From Gnetum montanum (lineage: Eukaryota > Streptophyta > Gnetopsida > Gnetales > Gnetaceae), in the NCBI GenBank assembly GCA_015680685.1, contig MNCI01009211.1, forward strand, positions 198,779 to 262,778: a stretch of 64,000 nt of DNA, read 5' to 3'. The notes beneath the pieces are model-generated. The model was not told where the DNA came from, searched no databases, and saw only the letters and a program-made list of their open reading frames with translations. Below, piece after piece: positions 22,994 through 36,029 of this stretch (the stretch's first letter is position 1; each line of letters starts with the position of its first letter). The position numbers and the translations under genes are program-made.

Positions 22994-24690
22994 TTATGCT
23001 TGTATAGATGTAAAGGATGTGTCAAAAGAAATAATTTATAAATATATCAAGAGCAATAAATCTTGAATATATTAGATCTAATTTTTATTAAAGCTTTTCA
23101 TCTATGGAAAGATTTTGGATTACAAGGATGAGTTTTCTGTGGCAATAAAGTTGAGTGAGTTTTATGGTTGTAAAAATATTACTTGGTTGTTAATTTTGGT
23201 ATTTCATTTTTTAAAGGTATTTTAAATTATGGAGTTAGCAAACTCCAAAGTGCAACCTAGCCAAAACCAAAATTTCCTTATTTTTTTAAAAAAGAAAGCA
23301 ATATGATCTCATTATTATGTTAGTATCTTCATAGAAATGGGAATGGCTACACATAGATATTCTACTCTATATTACTTTCCACCTTTATTATTTTTCTAAC
23401 TTTACAAAACTATAGAATTAACCTTTTTAGGCTATTGTTAATTCATCATTGCATTTTAATTCACAACCTTTTGTTTTTAGCCATAGTTTTCCTTCATGAT
23501 ACTATTTTTAATGCTAAGGTTTTTGGAAGATCTCTTCTAATATCTAATTGCTATGTTTATGTTTCAAATAAGATACTAAGCATTAATGCATCATGTCAAC
23601 TTTTAAAAATAACATATGATATCTAGTATGATTCAAAATATCTTTCAAAGAAAAAATGTATAAGCTATTGATAATACAAATATATGATATCTATTTAATT
23701 AGTTAGAAGTCATTTTAAAAACTTTCCTTCTTGATATATACAAAAAACCATGTTTTACATGTTATATTGTTAATTTTTTTATTTTTTATTTTGTTTCTAG
23801 CATTTAATCCTAAATGTAACTAAACTTTCCATTTCATTTGTAATAGAATAAAGGAAAAGTAATATTGTAACTAATAGAATCAAGGACAACTAGTAAAAAT
23901 GTAGAGAGTATGTCATGATGATGGTTTAAAGGTTTCTTTCCTTCTAAAACAAGGGTAAGGAAGATTATGGATATCTTCTTTGATTTCTTGCTATTTTAAT
24001 CATCATTCCCTATCTTTAAGAGCTACATAGCTCTAATTCTTTGTGTACTACATCACAAGGATATGTAGGCAATATAGGGATTGGCTTTTAGCATGAAGAC
24101 TTCCCCTACTCTTATGGGGATGCATATTATCTCATTTGAGGATCATTATCTCTTATATAATTGTTAATGCTCTATAATCATGTGTATACATTAAATTAGT
24201 CCCATCACTTATATGATTATTAAGGTGTACTTGCTACACTCCTAACCTTTAGAATAATAGGTACTATGTACTTATGTATGCAAGTTCTATTATCGTTAAA
24301 ACATAGTCCATTTTGAGTTTTCCTTCAAACACTTCATGAATTCAAGGCTCAGTGGTGCTATCCACAATAGTGTTGTAACAAAAAATCTATAAAAAAGTTA
24401 GAAAAAATTGCAAAGAAATAGAATTAGAAGAAAAGATATCAAAACTATTTGAAAAGCATTGTAGCTACATAATACATTTTTAGGGATTTTCACCTCTCAT
24501 CAATGTGTTTAGATGTAATGTATCACAATCCATGCTACAAGTATAGCATTTAAATATAATGATAAGACCAAAATTTTACCCTAAAAATATGGGGAAAATC
24601 ACTCTTTAAATAAAAAGTATGAATCAAATAATTAATTTAAATAAAACTTATAGGTTGGTCTTATATTCATTTTCCTTTGTCAAAATTAAT
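22994..24690. other. Intergenic, nothing recognised
   Basis: AT-rich sequence with stops in all frames. No repeat partner was found inside the window. The frame at 23435-23626 has no motif. Confidence 0.55.
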
Positions 24691-24699
24691 TTATCCTTC

Positions 24700-24948
24700 A
24701 ACTAAGAATACAGTAACCAAGCATCCCACCATTCTTATCAAGAACATAATATACTAGTGACATCTCACTTTTCATGTGGTCCCCTTACTAATATAAATTA
24801 TTAACTACATATACGTTTTCAAGGAAAGAAGATGCTTGACAAAAATTAGCTTATGTAGCTATGGTATAGGTAGAATAAAATTGTTGTCCTTGCCTAGTAT
24901 TTTAACTTATTAGATTCATTTAAATGGTTAGCATAATTTTTTTAGTAG
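24700..24948 (+). repeat. Unnamed repeat R, copy 1 (left part)
   Basis: Aligns with 49690-50110 through blocks such as 'catcccaccat..atcaagaaca', 'actaatataaattatta', 'aaaaattagcttatgt' and 'atttaaatggttagca'. Copy 1 is interrupted by E2 and resumes for about 40 bases after 28945. Nature unknown. Confidence 0.6.
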
Positions 24949-26026
24949 TGGTGCAAAGGTTACACCTTGATAGATCCAAATAAGACCCAATCCACAACTT
25001 CCAAGCATATCTAGCTTAGAAAATAAAAATAACACAATGAAATAGATAAAAAGTTTCTTTAAGTAAGAAAACTTTCATAATACAAAGGAAATACATTAAA
25101 GATGAGGAGCCAAGCTCAACTCACAACTCTCCTAAGGATCTTAGAGGCCACACTTGTTCCCTCTCAATCCTCAATTGCTCACAATGGAACCCATGCTCAA
25201 GATAAGACACTTAGAAGAGATTTCCTTAACCTCTCTCAAGTGCTCTTCCTTGCCTTTCACTCAATTTCCTTGCACAAGCTCTCTTCTTGAATAGGCTTTC
25301 TTCCCTCAAGAGCTCTCTTTCTTTCTCTTAGTTAGGGTTAGACACCAACAATGGTGAATTACATTAATATTTATCAACAACTGGAAGATAGGAAACCAAG
25401 AAATAGTTCCTCAACTCAACTTGAGGTTCTTTAGATGTTTCCCAAGTCTGTTCACCTTCTCTCTGATTGTTTTCATCTTACTTTGGCTATGTCCATCTTG
25501 CTTTATATATTTCCCAAATTGGGATGGGCATTTTCAGAAACTTCCCCATCTGTCTAGGTCATCTCTGACTTTGCTAGGACATCTCCTATGAAAACCTAGC
25601 TCTTGGATGAGATGTCTGCTATTTTTTTAAGATGTCCCATCTAGTCCTAAGACGTCCTAGGTTTTGGTGGGATGTCCCACCTAACATGTCACCTACATAG
25701 TTGGGATGTCTCACCTGGGACATCTTAGTTTTTGGTGGGATGTCTCACCTACTAGGGCTAAACACAAAAATGCTTGTCTTGATGTCTAGAACCTTGTGAT
25801 GCATCCAAATAAGTCCTCATAGATCCTGGAACCCCCTAAACATTTCAAAATAAGCCCAAAACACCTCGAAACATGCCAAAACATCTAAGAATAATCATAA
25901 AAAAAAATCAATATACAAAGATACATATTAACAAGACACACTCATCCATGTCTTCCTCAAGTTTGAAACCTACAAACCATTCATGTAGGGTAGAACAAGG
26001 GAATCGGAAGAGCTGTTCCTACATTA
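24949..26026 (-). repeat. 3' LTR of E2
   Basis: 1078 bp. Minus-strand TATATAAA is the complement of 25502-25509. Just upstream of it (25540-25750 on this strand) lies a cluster of 'gatgtccca' motifs, including the hyphenated palindrome GGTGGGATGTCCCACC at 25666-25681. Frames at 25102-25290 and 25873-26172 are LTR sequence, not genes. Confidence 0.92.
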
Positions 26027-26041
26027 GCTCTCCCACCCTTA
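26027..26041 (-). other. Polypurine tract of E2
   Basis: Minus strand reads AAGGGTGGGAGAGC, purine except for single bases, directly before the 3' LTR. Confidence 0.8.
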
Positions 26042-26437
26042 AACATTTCATGCTTCATGACCTTTCACAAGCTAGAAGGCACCATGCCCCCATGACTCAA
26101 GGCCAACCTAACAATCATGACTCAATGCATTACAAACATGGGAACGAGTATCATTGGAGGTTTTGGTTTTGAGCTTTCCTTACTCATGGAGGCTTATCCT
26201 CACATCCCATCATGCTTCCTTTAATTAATCATCTCCTTTAAATGATTCCCTTTCATCCCCATGATGACTCAAAATAGCAACAAATAAAGAATAAGAAAAA
26301 GAAAAAGGATTAGGCTTTCATAATCCAACATCCTTTCTTTGCTTCTTTTTCCTATTCTTCACTTTCTTCTTAGTGATTAAAAGACTACCACTAAGCTTCC
26401 TTTCATCATTAGCATCATCATGTAGATTTCCTTCATG

Positions 26438-27650
26438 CTACTTATGCATTTTATAGTTGAGACAATTAGATCCATCAACACACTTCCCGAATTCATCATT
26501 GCTATAATCAATAGCAAGCATCTCCAAATTTTGAAAAATCATATCATTATCAATGTCTTCACTTACATCAATAATGACCTTCTCAAAATTATTATTCCAG
26601 TAGCCATCATCATCAAAACAATTACCATTATTAGCCTTCCTCTCACTAATAATGGCTTCAAAAGTCACAACATGACTCTCAATCCCATCACAATCACCAC
26701 AATGATCATGATGATCATCATTACCATTGAACAAACCACTATAAAGCTGAAATGAAAAACTAGTATCCATCACACTAGCTTCAACATGAGAGACATTACT
26801 ACCATCAATAAGATAAAGCTCACCCTTACTTACCTCTTCATGTCTTCTCCCATTCATCTTTGATTCAACTTGATCTTCAACATGTGGCTATCCAATCTCA
26901 TCAATGCATGGTTATCCAATCTCATCAAAGCTTGAAGGTTCACAATCCCAAATAGGAGTTCCTAATTCCAATGGCTTCTCCTCTTCAAGGGAATCATCAA
27001 CATGCTCTTCATTCCACTTTAGAGATACTAACTGAAAAGATAAACTCTCCTCCATGGTTTTAACATTAGTTTCATAAAAAAAAATCATTAAAGCAATCAT
27101 TCTTTCACATAACTTGGCTAGAAGACTCAACTCTCTTCCATGAGATAGCTTCAACTTGGCTTAGAATTTGCTTTCCCTTGCCACAAGATATAGAACAATT
27201 ACAAAAAGAATGAGTATCATACCTTCTAGTGCTACTCTTGACTCTCTTTGAAGAAGTTCATTGATCTTTGCCACTCTTTCGGCTTTGATTCTTCACCCTC
27301 CATGACTTATGAGGTAGGAACTCACCTTGATTAGCAACATATACCATGTTGGACTTTGAAGATATTTTGGTTCCCTTGAAGAAGCTCTTGGTTCCCTCTC
27401 TTGAAACCATTAAGTATTGAACACTTTTTTTCTTAATAATAGATACTTAACAAATATTTTTCTCATTGATTTCTAGTTCATTAGACCTTTCATCTTCCTT
27501 CCTCTCTTGATGGCTAGAACATATTCTCTCTATTTTCTTCAAAATATTTTTCAAGTTAGTCTTGAATTTATCCATATCCCTCCCTAAATGTTTTGAAAAA
27601 TATTAGTTCTTGGGACCTTTAATATTAGTTCTTGGGACCTTTACTTTTAG
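26438..27650 (-). pseudogene. E2 internal reading frames, unknown product
   Basis: Minus-strand frames: 26438-26857 (139 codons, Asp/Asn-rich, with HEEVSKGELYLIDGSNVS and VIIDVSEDIDNDMIF), 26912-27154 (80 codons, with EESLSFQLVSLKWNEEHV), and a Lys/Glu-rich stretch near 27570 starting MDKFKTNLKNILKKIERIC, likely coiled coil. They lie in the order expected for one broken gene. No enzyme motif is visible. It could be a gag remnant or captured host sequence; I cannot tell which. Confidence 0.45.
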
Positions 27651-27866
27651 AGGAACTTATTACATTTTAGCCATAAAAGCTTTAAAGGAGTTCTTGAACT
27701 CTTGAAGCTCTTGTCTGAGCTCTTTATTTTTCTTCTTCTTAAAAGCCACACCTAAAGGAAAAAGAATGATATCCAAAATCAAATGCACAAATATCTGCAA
27801 CAATGTTCCTTTCATTCAAAGAAAACATCAAACTTTAATATAGAGTGTGGAAACCTTCAAATCTTT

Positions 27867-27878
27867 ACTCTGATACTA
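27867..27878 (-). other. Primer binding site of E2 (tRNA-iMet-like)
   Basis: Complement reads TAGTATCAGAGT, two mismatches from the common plant TGGTATCAGAGC, three bases inside the 5' LTR edge. Confidence 0.85.
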
Positions 27879-27881
27879 ATA

Positions 27882-28940
27882 TGGTGTAGGGGTTGCATCT
27901 CAATAGACCCCAATTGGATCCAATCCACAAATTTCAAGCATATCTAGCTTAGAAAATAAAAACAACACAATGAAATAGATAAAAAAATATTTTAGTAAGA
28001 AAAATTTTATAATACAAAGGTAATACATCAAATATGAGGAGCCAAGGTCAACTCACAACTCTCCTAATGATCTTAGAGGCCACACTTGTTCCCTCAATCC
28101 TATATTGCTCACAATGGAGCCCATGCTCAAGATAAGACACTTACAAGAGATTTCCTCAACCTCTCTCAAGTGCTCTCTCTTTCCTCTCACTCAATTTCCT
28201 TGGACAAGCTCTCTTCTTGCATAGGTTTTCTTCCCTCAAGAGCTCTCTCTCTCTCGCTCTCGATTAGGGTTAAACACCAACAATGGTAAATCACATCAAT
28301 ATTTATAAGCAATCAGAAGACATGAAACCTAGAAATATTTCTTCAACTCAACTTGAGATTATTTAGATGCTTTCCAAGTCTTTTCACCTTCATCGTTGGC
28401 TATTTCCATCTTGCTTTGGATATTTTCCAAATTTGGATGGACATTTTTGAAAGTTTCCCCATCCATTTGGGTCATCTCTAACTTTGCTAGGACATCTCCT
28501 GCAAAAACCTAGCTCTTGGTTGAGACGTTTGCTATTTTTTTAGGATGTCCCATCTAGTCCTAAGATGTCCCAAGTTTTGGAGGGATGTTCCACCTAACAT
28601 GTCACCTGCATAGTTGGGACATTTTACCTGGGATGTCCTTGTTTCTGGTGGGACATCTCACCTACCAAGGCTAAATACAAAAATGCTTATTTTGATGTCT
28701 AGAACCTCTGGATGCCTCCAAACAAGTCTCCATGGATCCAAGAATCCCCTAAACTAGTCAAAATGAGAAAAAAAAACACCTTGAAACATGTCAAAACATC
28801 CAAGAAGCATCATCAACAAAATCAACACAAGAAGATACATATTAACATAGCGTACTTATCTATGTCTTCTTTAAGGTTGAAACCTAAAAAAAATTCATGT
28901 AGGGTAGAACAAGGGGATTAGAAGAGGTGTCCCTACACCA
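27882..28940 (-). repeat. 5' LTR of E2
   Basis: 1059 bp, alignable along its length to 24949-26026. Its TATA box has decayed (ggatattttc near 28412). A short CT-rich run (ctctctctctcgctctcg) at 28245-28262 is longer than in the other copy. Confidence 0.92.
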
Positions 28941-28985
28941 AGTAGTGCAACCATTATTTGATTACCCCCAGTAGAAATTAATTTA

Positions 28986-29344
28986 TGCTTTAGCTAAAAT
29001 ACAATTTTCACCATAATTTTGGATGAAAAAAATAAGAGATATTTAGAAAGTTCATACATATCTAAAAATTCAAATTTTTGTATGATATCTAATATATTAA
29101 AGTGTTTCTCTTAGTATTCATATTTAGCATGTGAGAATTATTTCTTCTCAATGTCCTCTTAGTAAAACTGAAGATCCATTTTCACAATTTTTAGTATCCA
29201 ATTGCCTAACATTGTTAGAGATAGACATCTCAAATTTGCAATAACTTTTAACAAAACATTAATGATATCATTCTAGGTGATCAACCTATATTATTTTCTA
29301 CCTTTATTTATATTTGGAAGTATCTTCAGCTATTTGTTATCTAT
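28986..29344 (+). mobile_element. LINE-1 copy b, part before element A
   Basis: Reverse complement matches 16660-17000 (copy a). The plus-strand translation has FWMKKIRDI, then TYLKIQIF, then IISSQCPLSKTED, a decayed zinc-binding RT C-terminus. The copy continues after element A at 49244, with A's duplication TCTAT at the junction. Confidence 0.72.
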
Positions 29345-30231
29345 TGATGAATCGTGTTAAGTTTTTCTTTGATGTTGGATACATTATATTAGAGCCTCGA
29401 TATCAGATACCCGATAATAAATTTTTAGATGTGATGTAGAATATCCGATATCGCGAGGTATATTCCGACATATAAATATAGTGCTTGGGCACATGATTTT
29501 GATATAATTTTTTTCATAACATAGCGAAGCTCTTGTAGTTTGTTTTCTCTAGAGTTAGAATATTTTCCAAACTGCTTGTAGCAGGAGTCATTGAGTGTAC
29601 AAATCTTTATTTGAACACTATTGTACCTGAGCACGGCAGTGTGTGTGAAATAAAGACAATTTGTCTGATCAAACCTTGCAGCACCGTGGCTAGCTTAAAT
29701 ACTTTATTTGTGCATTTAATGTTTCATGAAATTTCCTTTAATGCTTCCATGTAATTAAGCCAAAGTAAGCTAATTAGATTCAATAGCAGTCAATTAATTA
29801 AGCACATAAGTATGATCACTTTGAGCATGCATATGACTCTTGGTAATCCTAGCAACGCTTAACATTTGGTAACCTAGTAGTGTTGTATGGGTTCAAGATG
29901 TGCCCAGAAAGTGGGATCAAATACTTATGTTAGGATAGTTAGTTATTGATCAAAAATTAGATTAAGTTAAATTGATTATAAATTACATTTCAACCTATTT
30001 TTAATCATAGATAAATAAAATATAAAATAATAAAAATCATGTGCCTCAATTATACTTAACCATACAGTTAAGCTCCACAAGTATAGTTGAGAAGACAATG
30101 ATTTTCATGATTAGATTCCATGGCTTAGAACCAATGTATTTGAGAACTTAATGTCTACAAAATTCAACTAAATTACACATGAACACTTGTGATTTGTATG
30201 GTTGAATGTAGGGGTACCTCAGTGCTCATCA
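29345..30231 (+). repeat. 5' LTR of element A
   Basis: 887 bp, TGATGAATCG to GCTCATCA. TATAAATA at 29471-29478 with the palindrome CGATATCG at 29446-29453 just upstream. AATAAA near 29650. The end 'gtaggggtacc' is shared by S, B, D and E1. Confidence 0.94.
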
Positions 30232-30232
30232 T

Positions 30233-30252
30233 TGGTGCCGTTGTTGAGGACC
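30233..30252 (+). other. Primer binding site of A (tRNA-Asp-like)
   Basis: TGGTGCCGTTGTTGAGGACC, one base after the LTR; matches the tRNA-Asp-type site TGGCGCCGTTGCCGGGGA with a few substitutions. Confidence 0.85.
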
Positions 30253-30292
30253 TTTACTTGTTACGTTTGCTATCTAGGACTTAGTGGAACAT

Positions 30293-31159
30293 TGATAAAT
30301 CGTGTTTTTCATCACTCTAATATCGAGGTGGTCACGATATCGGGTATGCGATATTGTGGCCCAAGATGCGATATTGTACATTCGATATCGCAGGGTTACT
30401 CCTAGGTCTATAAATATTATGCCTAGACGCACAATTGGGAGTACATTTTTAGTAGTTAGTAGCAAAGCTCTTCTAGTTTGTCCATTTGAAAGTTAAAATA
30501 TTTTCCAAGTGCCCGCAGCAGGAGGTATAAGTGAATGAATCTTTATTCAAGCATTGATATACCTAGGCACACCATTGTGTTGGTAATAAAGACGAGCTCT
30601 TTGATCCATTCCTTGCAGCACTTGAGATTTCCTTTCTCATGCATTTATATTTTATTTTATTTTAGGTACTTTACCTTCATGTTTCTGGCACAATAATTCA
30701 TTTTGATCAATTAAGAAAATTGTTGAATTACACAAGCATGACCCCTTCGAGCATACGTGTGACATTTGGTAGCTCAAAAACAATTAGCGTTTGACAACAT
30801 AATAGTGTTCGCACAAAGTTCAAGATGTGTTCGGAAAGTGGGAATAGTTGTGTTAGGCTAGATTAGACTTTAGTTTCCTTAATAATTAATCACTTTTACT
30901 TTTAATCACTCCTATTTTTATTCTTGTTCTAAGTAATTAATTTCATAAAAACACAAATAATAAAAATATTACACCTCAGTCACACTTAACCATACAATTG
31001 CATTTCACAAGTGGGACTAGGAAGACAACGAACAAACAACACATACACATTGTTTAGCTCTAGTGTACTTAGTAACTATAGTCTACAGAATTCAATCAGA
31101 TTGCACATGACTAGTTGTGATTCATATGGTTGGGTGTAGGGGTACCTTATCGCTCATCA
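30293..31159 (+). repeat. 5' LTR of element B
   Basis: 867 bp, TGATAAATCG to GCTCATCA. TATAAATA at 30409-30416. Upstream of it are CGATATCG at 30335-30342 and 30383-30390 and two 'gcgatatt' variants between them. AATAAA near 30587. Confidence 0.94.
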
Positions 31160-31160
31160 T

Positions 31161-31180
31161 TGACACTGTTGCCGAGGACT
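31161..31180 (+). other. Primer binding site of B
   Basis: TGACACTGTTGCCGAGGACT, a mutated tRNA-Asp-type site one base after the LTR. Confidence 0.8.
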
Positions 31181-31319
31181 GTAGTTCTTCGTGTGCTATC
31201 TAAGCCTAGTGAAATTTAGTACCTTGTTGTTCAAAACCCATAGAGTCAAATCCTATGAAAAAAATTATTATTATTATCATTAAATTAAATCTTAATTGCA
31301 CACTATTTATTAATACAAA

Positions 31320-33190
31320 ATGTCTTCTTCTCATAGGAGCCCATCTCTGCTGAGGGCAGTTCAAGTACCTTAACAATACCAGGTGGTATATGCTCATCCC
31401 AATGAGTATGTACTAGTCTTTACCTTCATCTTGCATCAAGATGAACTAATGCAGTGGCACGATATGGAAGGCAACATTGTGTTGCCACTTGACTAATCTA
31501 TTCCAACCATGCTCTAGCTAATGCTAGCATGACACGAGCTTCAACATCTCCATGGAAAATATGAAATGTGAGATCCTAACTCAAGGGATTATCATCCCAC
31601 TGAAGCACAAAGATTAAGGGATCAACAGTTGGAGCATCAACATGAGCTTATGAAGGGAAAGGGGTCAAACATCTTTTTACCTCCACTTGGCCCAATTGAT
31701 GAAGGTGACCATTTCTTTAGTGATTCTCCTTTCTTTGACTTTGTTCAAGGAGCCCTCAACCAGAATGTTCAATCTACAATCCATAATCCAGGTTCTAGTC
31801 AAAATAGATCCAATGAAAAAAATAGATATGAAAAAGCAAGTTAAGAAAAGGGGGACAAAGGGGATCATGATTGTGATCATGGTCACAAGCATCATAGGAA
31901 GGATGATAGGTGTTAGGGTAGAGCAAGTTCCCCTTCTTCTTCCCCTTCATTGTCATTTTCTTCTTCTTTATATGGTTTGGATTATGATTGTAGAAGAAAT
32001 AACTGTGATGGAGGTGATTAATGAGACCAAAACAATAGAAGGGACCATCGGGATAGTTGTGACCAAAGACATGGGAAATCGAGAGAGGTCCATCATCAAG
32101 AAAGAAGGGCTAGTAGGGAACATCGTAGGTGCCACCATCATGGCCTTAATGAACCTCTACTTGCTACTCGGCACATGTTAAATATTGCAGAGGCTATGAG
32201 GATTCCAACTAGGCACATGAAGAATAGTAGAATAAAGAGGCTAGATATGAACAATATCCCTCAATTTGAGGGAGGATATGATGCTGATCCACAAAATCAT
32301 TTTCAGGCCTTCCAAGATACATGTGCCTTGCAAAATATTGAAAATGATTGGCAAGAGCTGAAATTATTTCCAAGGACACTTATAAAGGAAGTAGAAAGTT
32401 GGTATTGATCCTTGGATACAGAATCAATCAGATGGTGGAGTACGATGTTGAAAATATTCAATGACAAATATCAAAAGTACTCCTAAGTATCCAATCTAAG
32501 AAAACAAATTCAACGATGGAAACAAGGGAATCATGAGCCCTTGGACGCTGCTATTGGCTGAAACTACTCTCTATTGCATAGGTGTCCTAGCCATGGATAC
32601 TCTTAGCTTGATTAGCTTTTCCATATTGTAGATGGGTTGCGGTCTGAAACTAGAAAATCCCTTAGCATCTATGCCCAAGGGAGATTGATAGAGTTAAGTG
32701 CTTGTTGGATCCAAAAACTAATTGAGTAGGTAGCAAAGGAGGAGGGAGAGCTAAGAAAACATGACAGTGCAAAAGAATACAACAGGGACCCTTCTATTCA
32801 AAAAAAGAGGGTTTGATTTTGTGACAGTAAGGATGAATTTGCTAGAGATGAGATGGTAAATCAAAAAACCTTTCCATTCAAAAATTGCAATAAGAAGTCA
32901 CGGCCAAGGTTTATTAGTTATGGGACTCCATGGATAGTAAGTTTCAAGCTATCTTAAAAATTGCTAAAGAGTCTAAGGAGCAAAGTGGTGAGCGAGAGCA
33001 TCGAAGGCGTAAGGAAGCTGAATGCACCATATCTAAGAGTAAAGGTAAAATGGCTACATTAGAGATGACTATGGATAGTGATTTAGATGATGATGGTGGG
33101 TGTGATGTTTTCCAGTATGAACATCCTAAGGGATGTTGTCCAGTTGTATCACATTTGCAGGAATCTGGGGTGTATGCCTTACATCCATGA
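31320..33190 (+). pseudogene. Element B gag
   Basis: Particle protein. ATGTCTTCTTCTCA at 31320 is shared with A. The N-terminal part has TFILHQDE. The core begins near 32175: RLDMNNIPQFEGGYDADPQN and LIKEVESWY, followed by a stop in place of the next residue. The C-terminal charged part (32930-33190) ends GCDVFQYEHPKGCCPVVSHL, where the second cysteine of the C-x2-C-x3-H-x3-C pattern is replaced by Phe. Stops and frameshifts throughout. Confidence 0.88.
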
Positions 33191-33716
33191 CTTTCACAAA
33201 GGAAAGTGACCAAAAGATTACATTATCAACAAGGAAATTCCTAATATTTCCATCAATTATAGTAGTACTATCCAAGTGGAACTCCTCCACAACCCTATGA
33301 AACATACTAGTAGTGGTAGAAACCATAATTGGGGGCATTGCCACCTCTAAGATAGTAATACCCTTATCGACAACCAGATCCCTATGGTTACCATGTTCAG
33401 CAACCGTCATCTCTAAGGGACTCTTCTAGTCATATTGCTATTTATCAATCTCACTACTACCCTCCTGAAACATACCAATCATCCTATCACCTGCTACCCT
33501 CATGCACCTCTTATTCCTACACCTACTCCTCCACTTCTTGCACAACTACCACCTACTCCATCCATGCAAGGTGAATTTCCTACACAACCATAGCAAAGGA
33601 ACACTACGAGGGTAGTTAACCTGTAATCAATTAACCCATCCAGTGGGTTGGAACCATGAACAAAGAAAAGATCCTTCTTCTGACCTCGTAGTCCAGCAAA
33701 GCCCTAAAACACATCG

Positions 33717-34251
33717 ATGGTTGGTAACCCTACTCCTCCACCTTCCTCTGTTTCTTCTCTATTCAAGTCCCCTTCAAACCAAAATCCCTCTCGAATCCAG
33801 ACTGTAATGCTAACACATGCTATATCTAATTGGATTCAAGTTGGTAACATGCTCAAAAAATTAGTTGATCTCAAGAGTCCCTTAGTTTACTTGCAAATTA
33901 CTAGGAATAAGCCTTGCAAAGCTCTTCTTGACTCTGGTTCCATGTTAATCTGATCTCACATGAGATGTACATAATGTGAAACCTTTCTCCTTTGAAGAAG
34001 AGCAACATCTAGCTGAAACTGGTAGACTAGTCCATTACTATTTCATTGGGACTGGTTGAGGACATCATCACCATTGTTTGTGGGTGGTCATATCTTGTTG
34101 ATTTCCTAGTAATCAAAGTGGAGAACTACAAGGGGGACTTTCCAATCATTATGGGAAGGGTGTGGTTAAGTACTATTGATGCCAAAATGGGCATTAGAGA
34201 TCTTTCATTGGAGATATCAAAAGAAAATGAATTTGGAAAGATCAAGAAGAA
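33717..34251 (+). pseudogene. Element B retropepsin
   Basis: Starts with the shared linker block VMLTHAISNWIQVGNMLKKL, then KALLDSG (catalytic DSG kept) followed by a frameshift, then GLVEDIITIVCGWSYLVDFLV and FPIIMGRVWLSTI. It runs into the N gap. Confidence 0.88.
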
Positions 34252-34884
34252 NNNNNNNNNNNNNNNNNNNNNNNNNNNNNNNNNNNNNNNNNNNNNNNNN
34301 NNNNNNNNNNNNNNNNNNNNNNNNNNNNNNNNNNNNNNNNNNNNNNNNNNNNNNNNNNNNNNNNNNNNNNNNNNNNNNNNNNNNNNNNNNNNNNNNNNNN
34401 NNNNNNNNNNNNNNNNNNNNNNNNNNNNNNNNNNNNNNNNNNNNNNNNNNNNNNNNNNNNNNNNNNNNNNNNNNNNNNNNNNNNNNNNNNNNNNNNNNNN
34501 NNNNNNNNNNNNNNNNNNNNNNNNNNNNNNNNNNNNNNNNNNNNNNNNNNNNNNNNNNNNNNNNNNNNNNNNNNNNNNNNNNNNNNNNNNNNNNNNNNNN
34601 NNNNNNNNNNNNNNNNNNNNNNNNNNNNNNNNNNNNNNNNNNNNNNNNNNNNNNNNNNNNNNNNNNNNNNNNNNNNNNNNNNNNNNNNNNNNNNNNNNNN
34701 NNNNNNNNNNNNNNNNNNNNNNNNNNNNNNNNNNNNNNNNNNNNNNNNNNNNNNNNNNNNNNNNNNNNNNNNNNNNNNNNNNNNNNNNNNNNNNNNNNNN
34801 NNNNNNNNNNNNNNNNNNNNNNNNNNNNNNNNNNNNNNNNNNNNNNNNNNNNNNNNNNNNNNNNNNNNNNNNNNNNNNNNNNNN
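34252..34884. other. Assembly gap (633 N)
   Basis: Lies between protease and RT of B. The matching interval is roughly 890 bp in A and in E1, so about 250 bases may be missing or the gap size is only estimated. Confidence 0.98.
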
Positions 34885-35840
34885 TTTCACAAGTCCTTGG
34901 GGAACTTTTGCTTACCGAAAGATGCCATTTGGTCTATATAATGCCCCAACCACATTTCAAAGATTAGTTCTTAGCATTTTTCAACAACAGATCGATAGTG
35001 GGGTAGAAGTTTTTATTGATGATTTTTCTACCTATGGAGCTACGTTTGAGTAATCTCTAGACCATAGTAAGTAGGTATTAAAAAGATTTTCTGAAACAAA
35101 ACTTCAGCTCAATTGGCAAAAGAGCAATCTTATTGTCCAGGAAGGCACAGTCTTGGGGCATCACATCCCAAAAATAGGAATTGATGTGGACCCTAAAAAA
35201 ATAAGGGTCATCCAAGGAATACCCCACGAACCTGAAACATTCAAAGAAGTTTGATCATTCATTGGTCATACTGGCTACTACCGATGATTAATCGAGAATT
35301 TTTTCAAAATTGTCAAGCCATTAGTAGAATTGACAAAGAAGGATGCATTGTTTGTTTGGAATCCTGCATGTGAATTAGCATTTCAATAATTAAAGAAAAA
35401 TCTTATTGAAACTCCCATTCTTCAAGCACCAGATTGGTCTAGACCATTTCATGTGATGACTGATGCATCAAATTATGCTTTGGGGCAATGCTTACACCGA
35501 TGGATGATCAAAAATTTTCATATTACATTCACTACACAAGTCGAAGCATCATAGGTGAACAATTGAACTACACCACCACATAAAAGGAGTTGATGACAAT
35601 GGTGTTCACTTTAGAAAAGTTTAGGTACTATCTGCTTGGCTACAAAGTGTTTGTTCACATAGATCATAGCACCATTATATTTCTAATGAATAAACCAATG
35701 GTGAGCCCCCGTGTCATACGATGGCTCATGATTTTGAAAGAATTCAATCTCACAATGGTAGATCGTAAAGGTGTGGAGAAAGTGGTCACATATCACTTAT
35801 CGCAACTACAATGGGATGACAATGAGAAAGAGAGTCCTTT
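34885..35840 (+). pseudogene. Element B reverse transcriptase and RNase H
   Basis: After the gap: FTSPWGTFAYRKMPFGLYNA, then the intact active-site motif VFIDDFSTYG, then SFIGHTGYYR and the connection KPLVELTKKDALFVW. RNase H follows with DASNYALGQ, a decayed stretch, and 35590-35985 open with MVFTLEKFRYYLLGYKVFVH and HIDHSTIIFLMNK. Several stops and a frameshift. Confidence 0.92.
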
Positions 35841-36029
35841 ATCTAATCAATTTTTTGATGAATCTCTCCTTGTAGGTGCTATTAATGTACAAATGCCCGA
35901 TGAACCAAAATGTTACAACACCATCCTTACTTATTTGCTTAAGCAAGAATTCCCACAAGGGTTGGACACTAGAAAGAAACAATAGTTTCTTCATTGGGTC
36001 AAATACTTCATAGAGATTAATGAAAACCT

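Larger units (their letters stand above)
24949..28940 (-). mobile_element. Non-autonomous LTR retrotransposon E2
   Basis: A 3992-bp element with LTRs at 24949-26026 and 27882-28940, bounded by an exact 5-bp duplication AGTAG (24944-24948 and 28941-28945). The right LTR ends in the inverted repeat TGGTGTAGGG/CCCTACACCA. The primer site (minus strand, 27867-27878) reads TAGTATCAGAGT, like the tRNA-iMet site TGGTATCAGAGC. The internal region is only 1855 bp and shows no protease, RT or integrase, so it would depend on another element (LARD/TRIM-like size class). Not related to the gypsy elements around it. Confidence 0.92.

Noticed and set aside
25102-28289. Plus-strand frames starting MRSQAQL and MFPQSYIAH
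   Set aside because: They occur at the same place in both LTRs of E2 and are on the opposite strand to the element; not genes.
34126-34967. Long frames across the second N run on both strands
   Set aside because: Same artefact; only the flanking protease and RT text is real.
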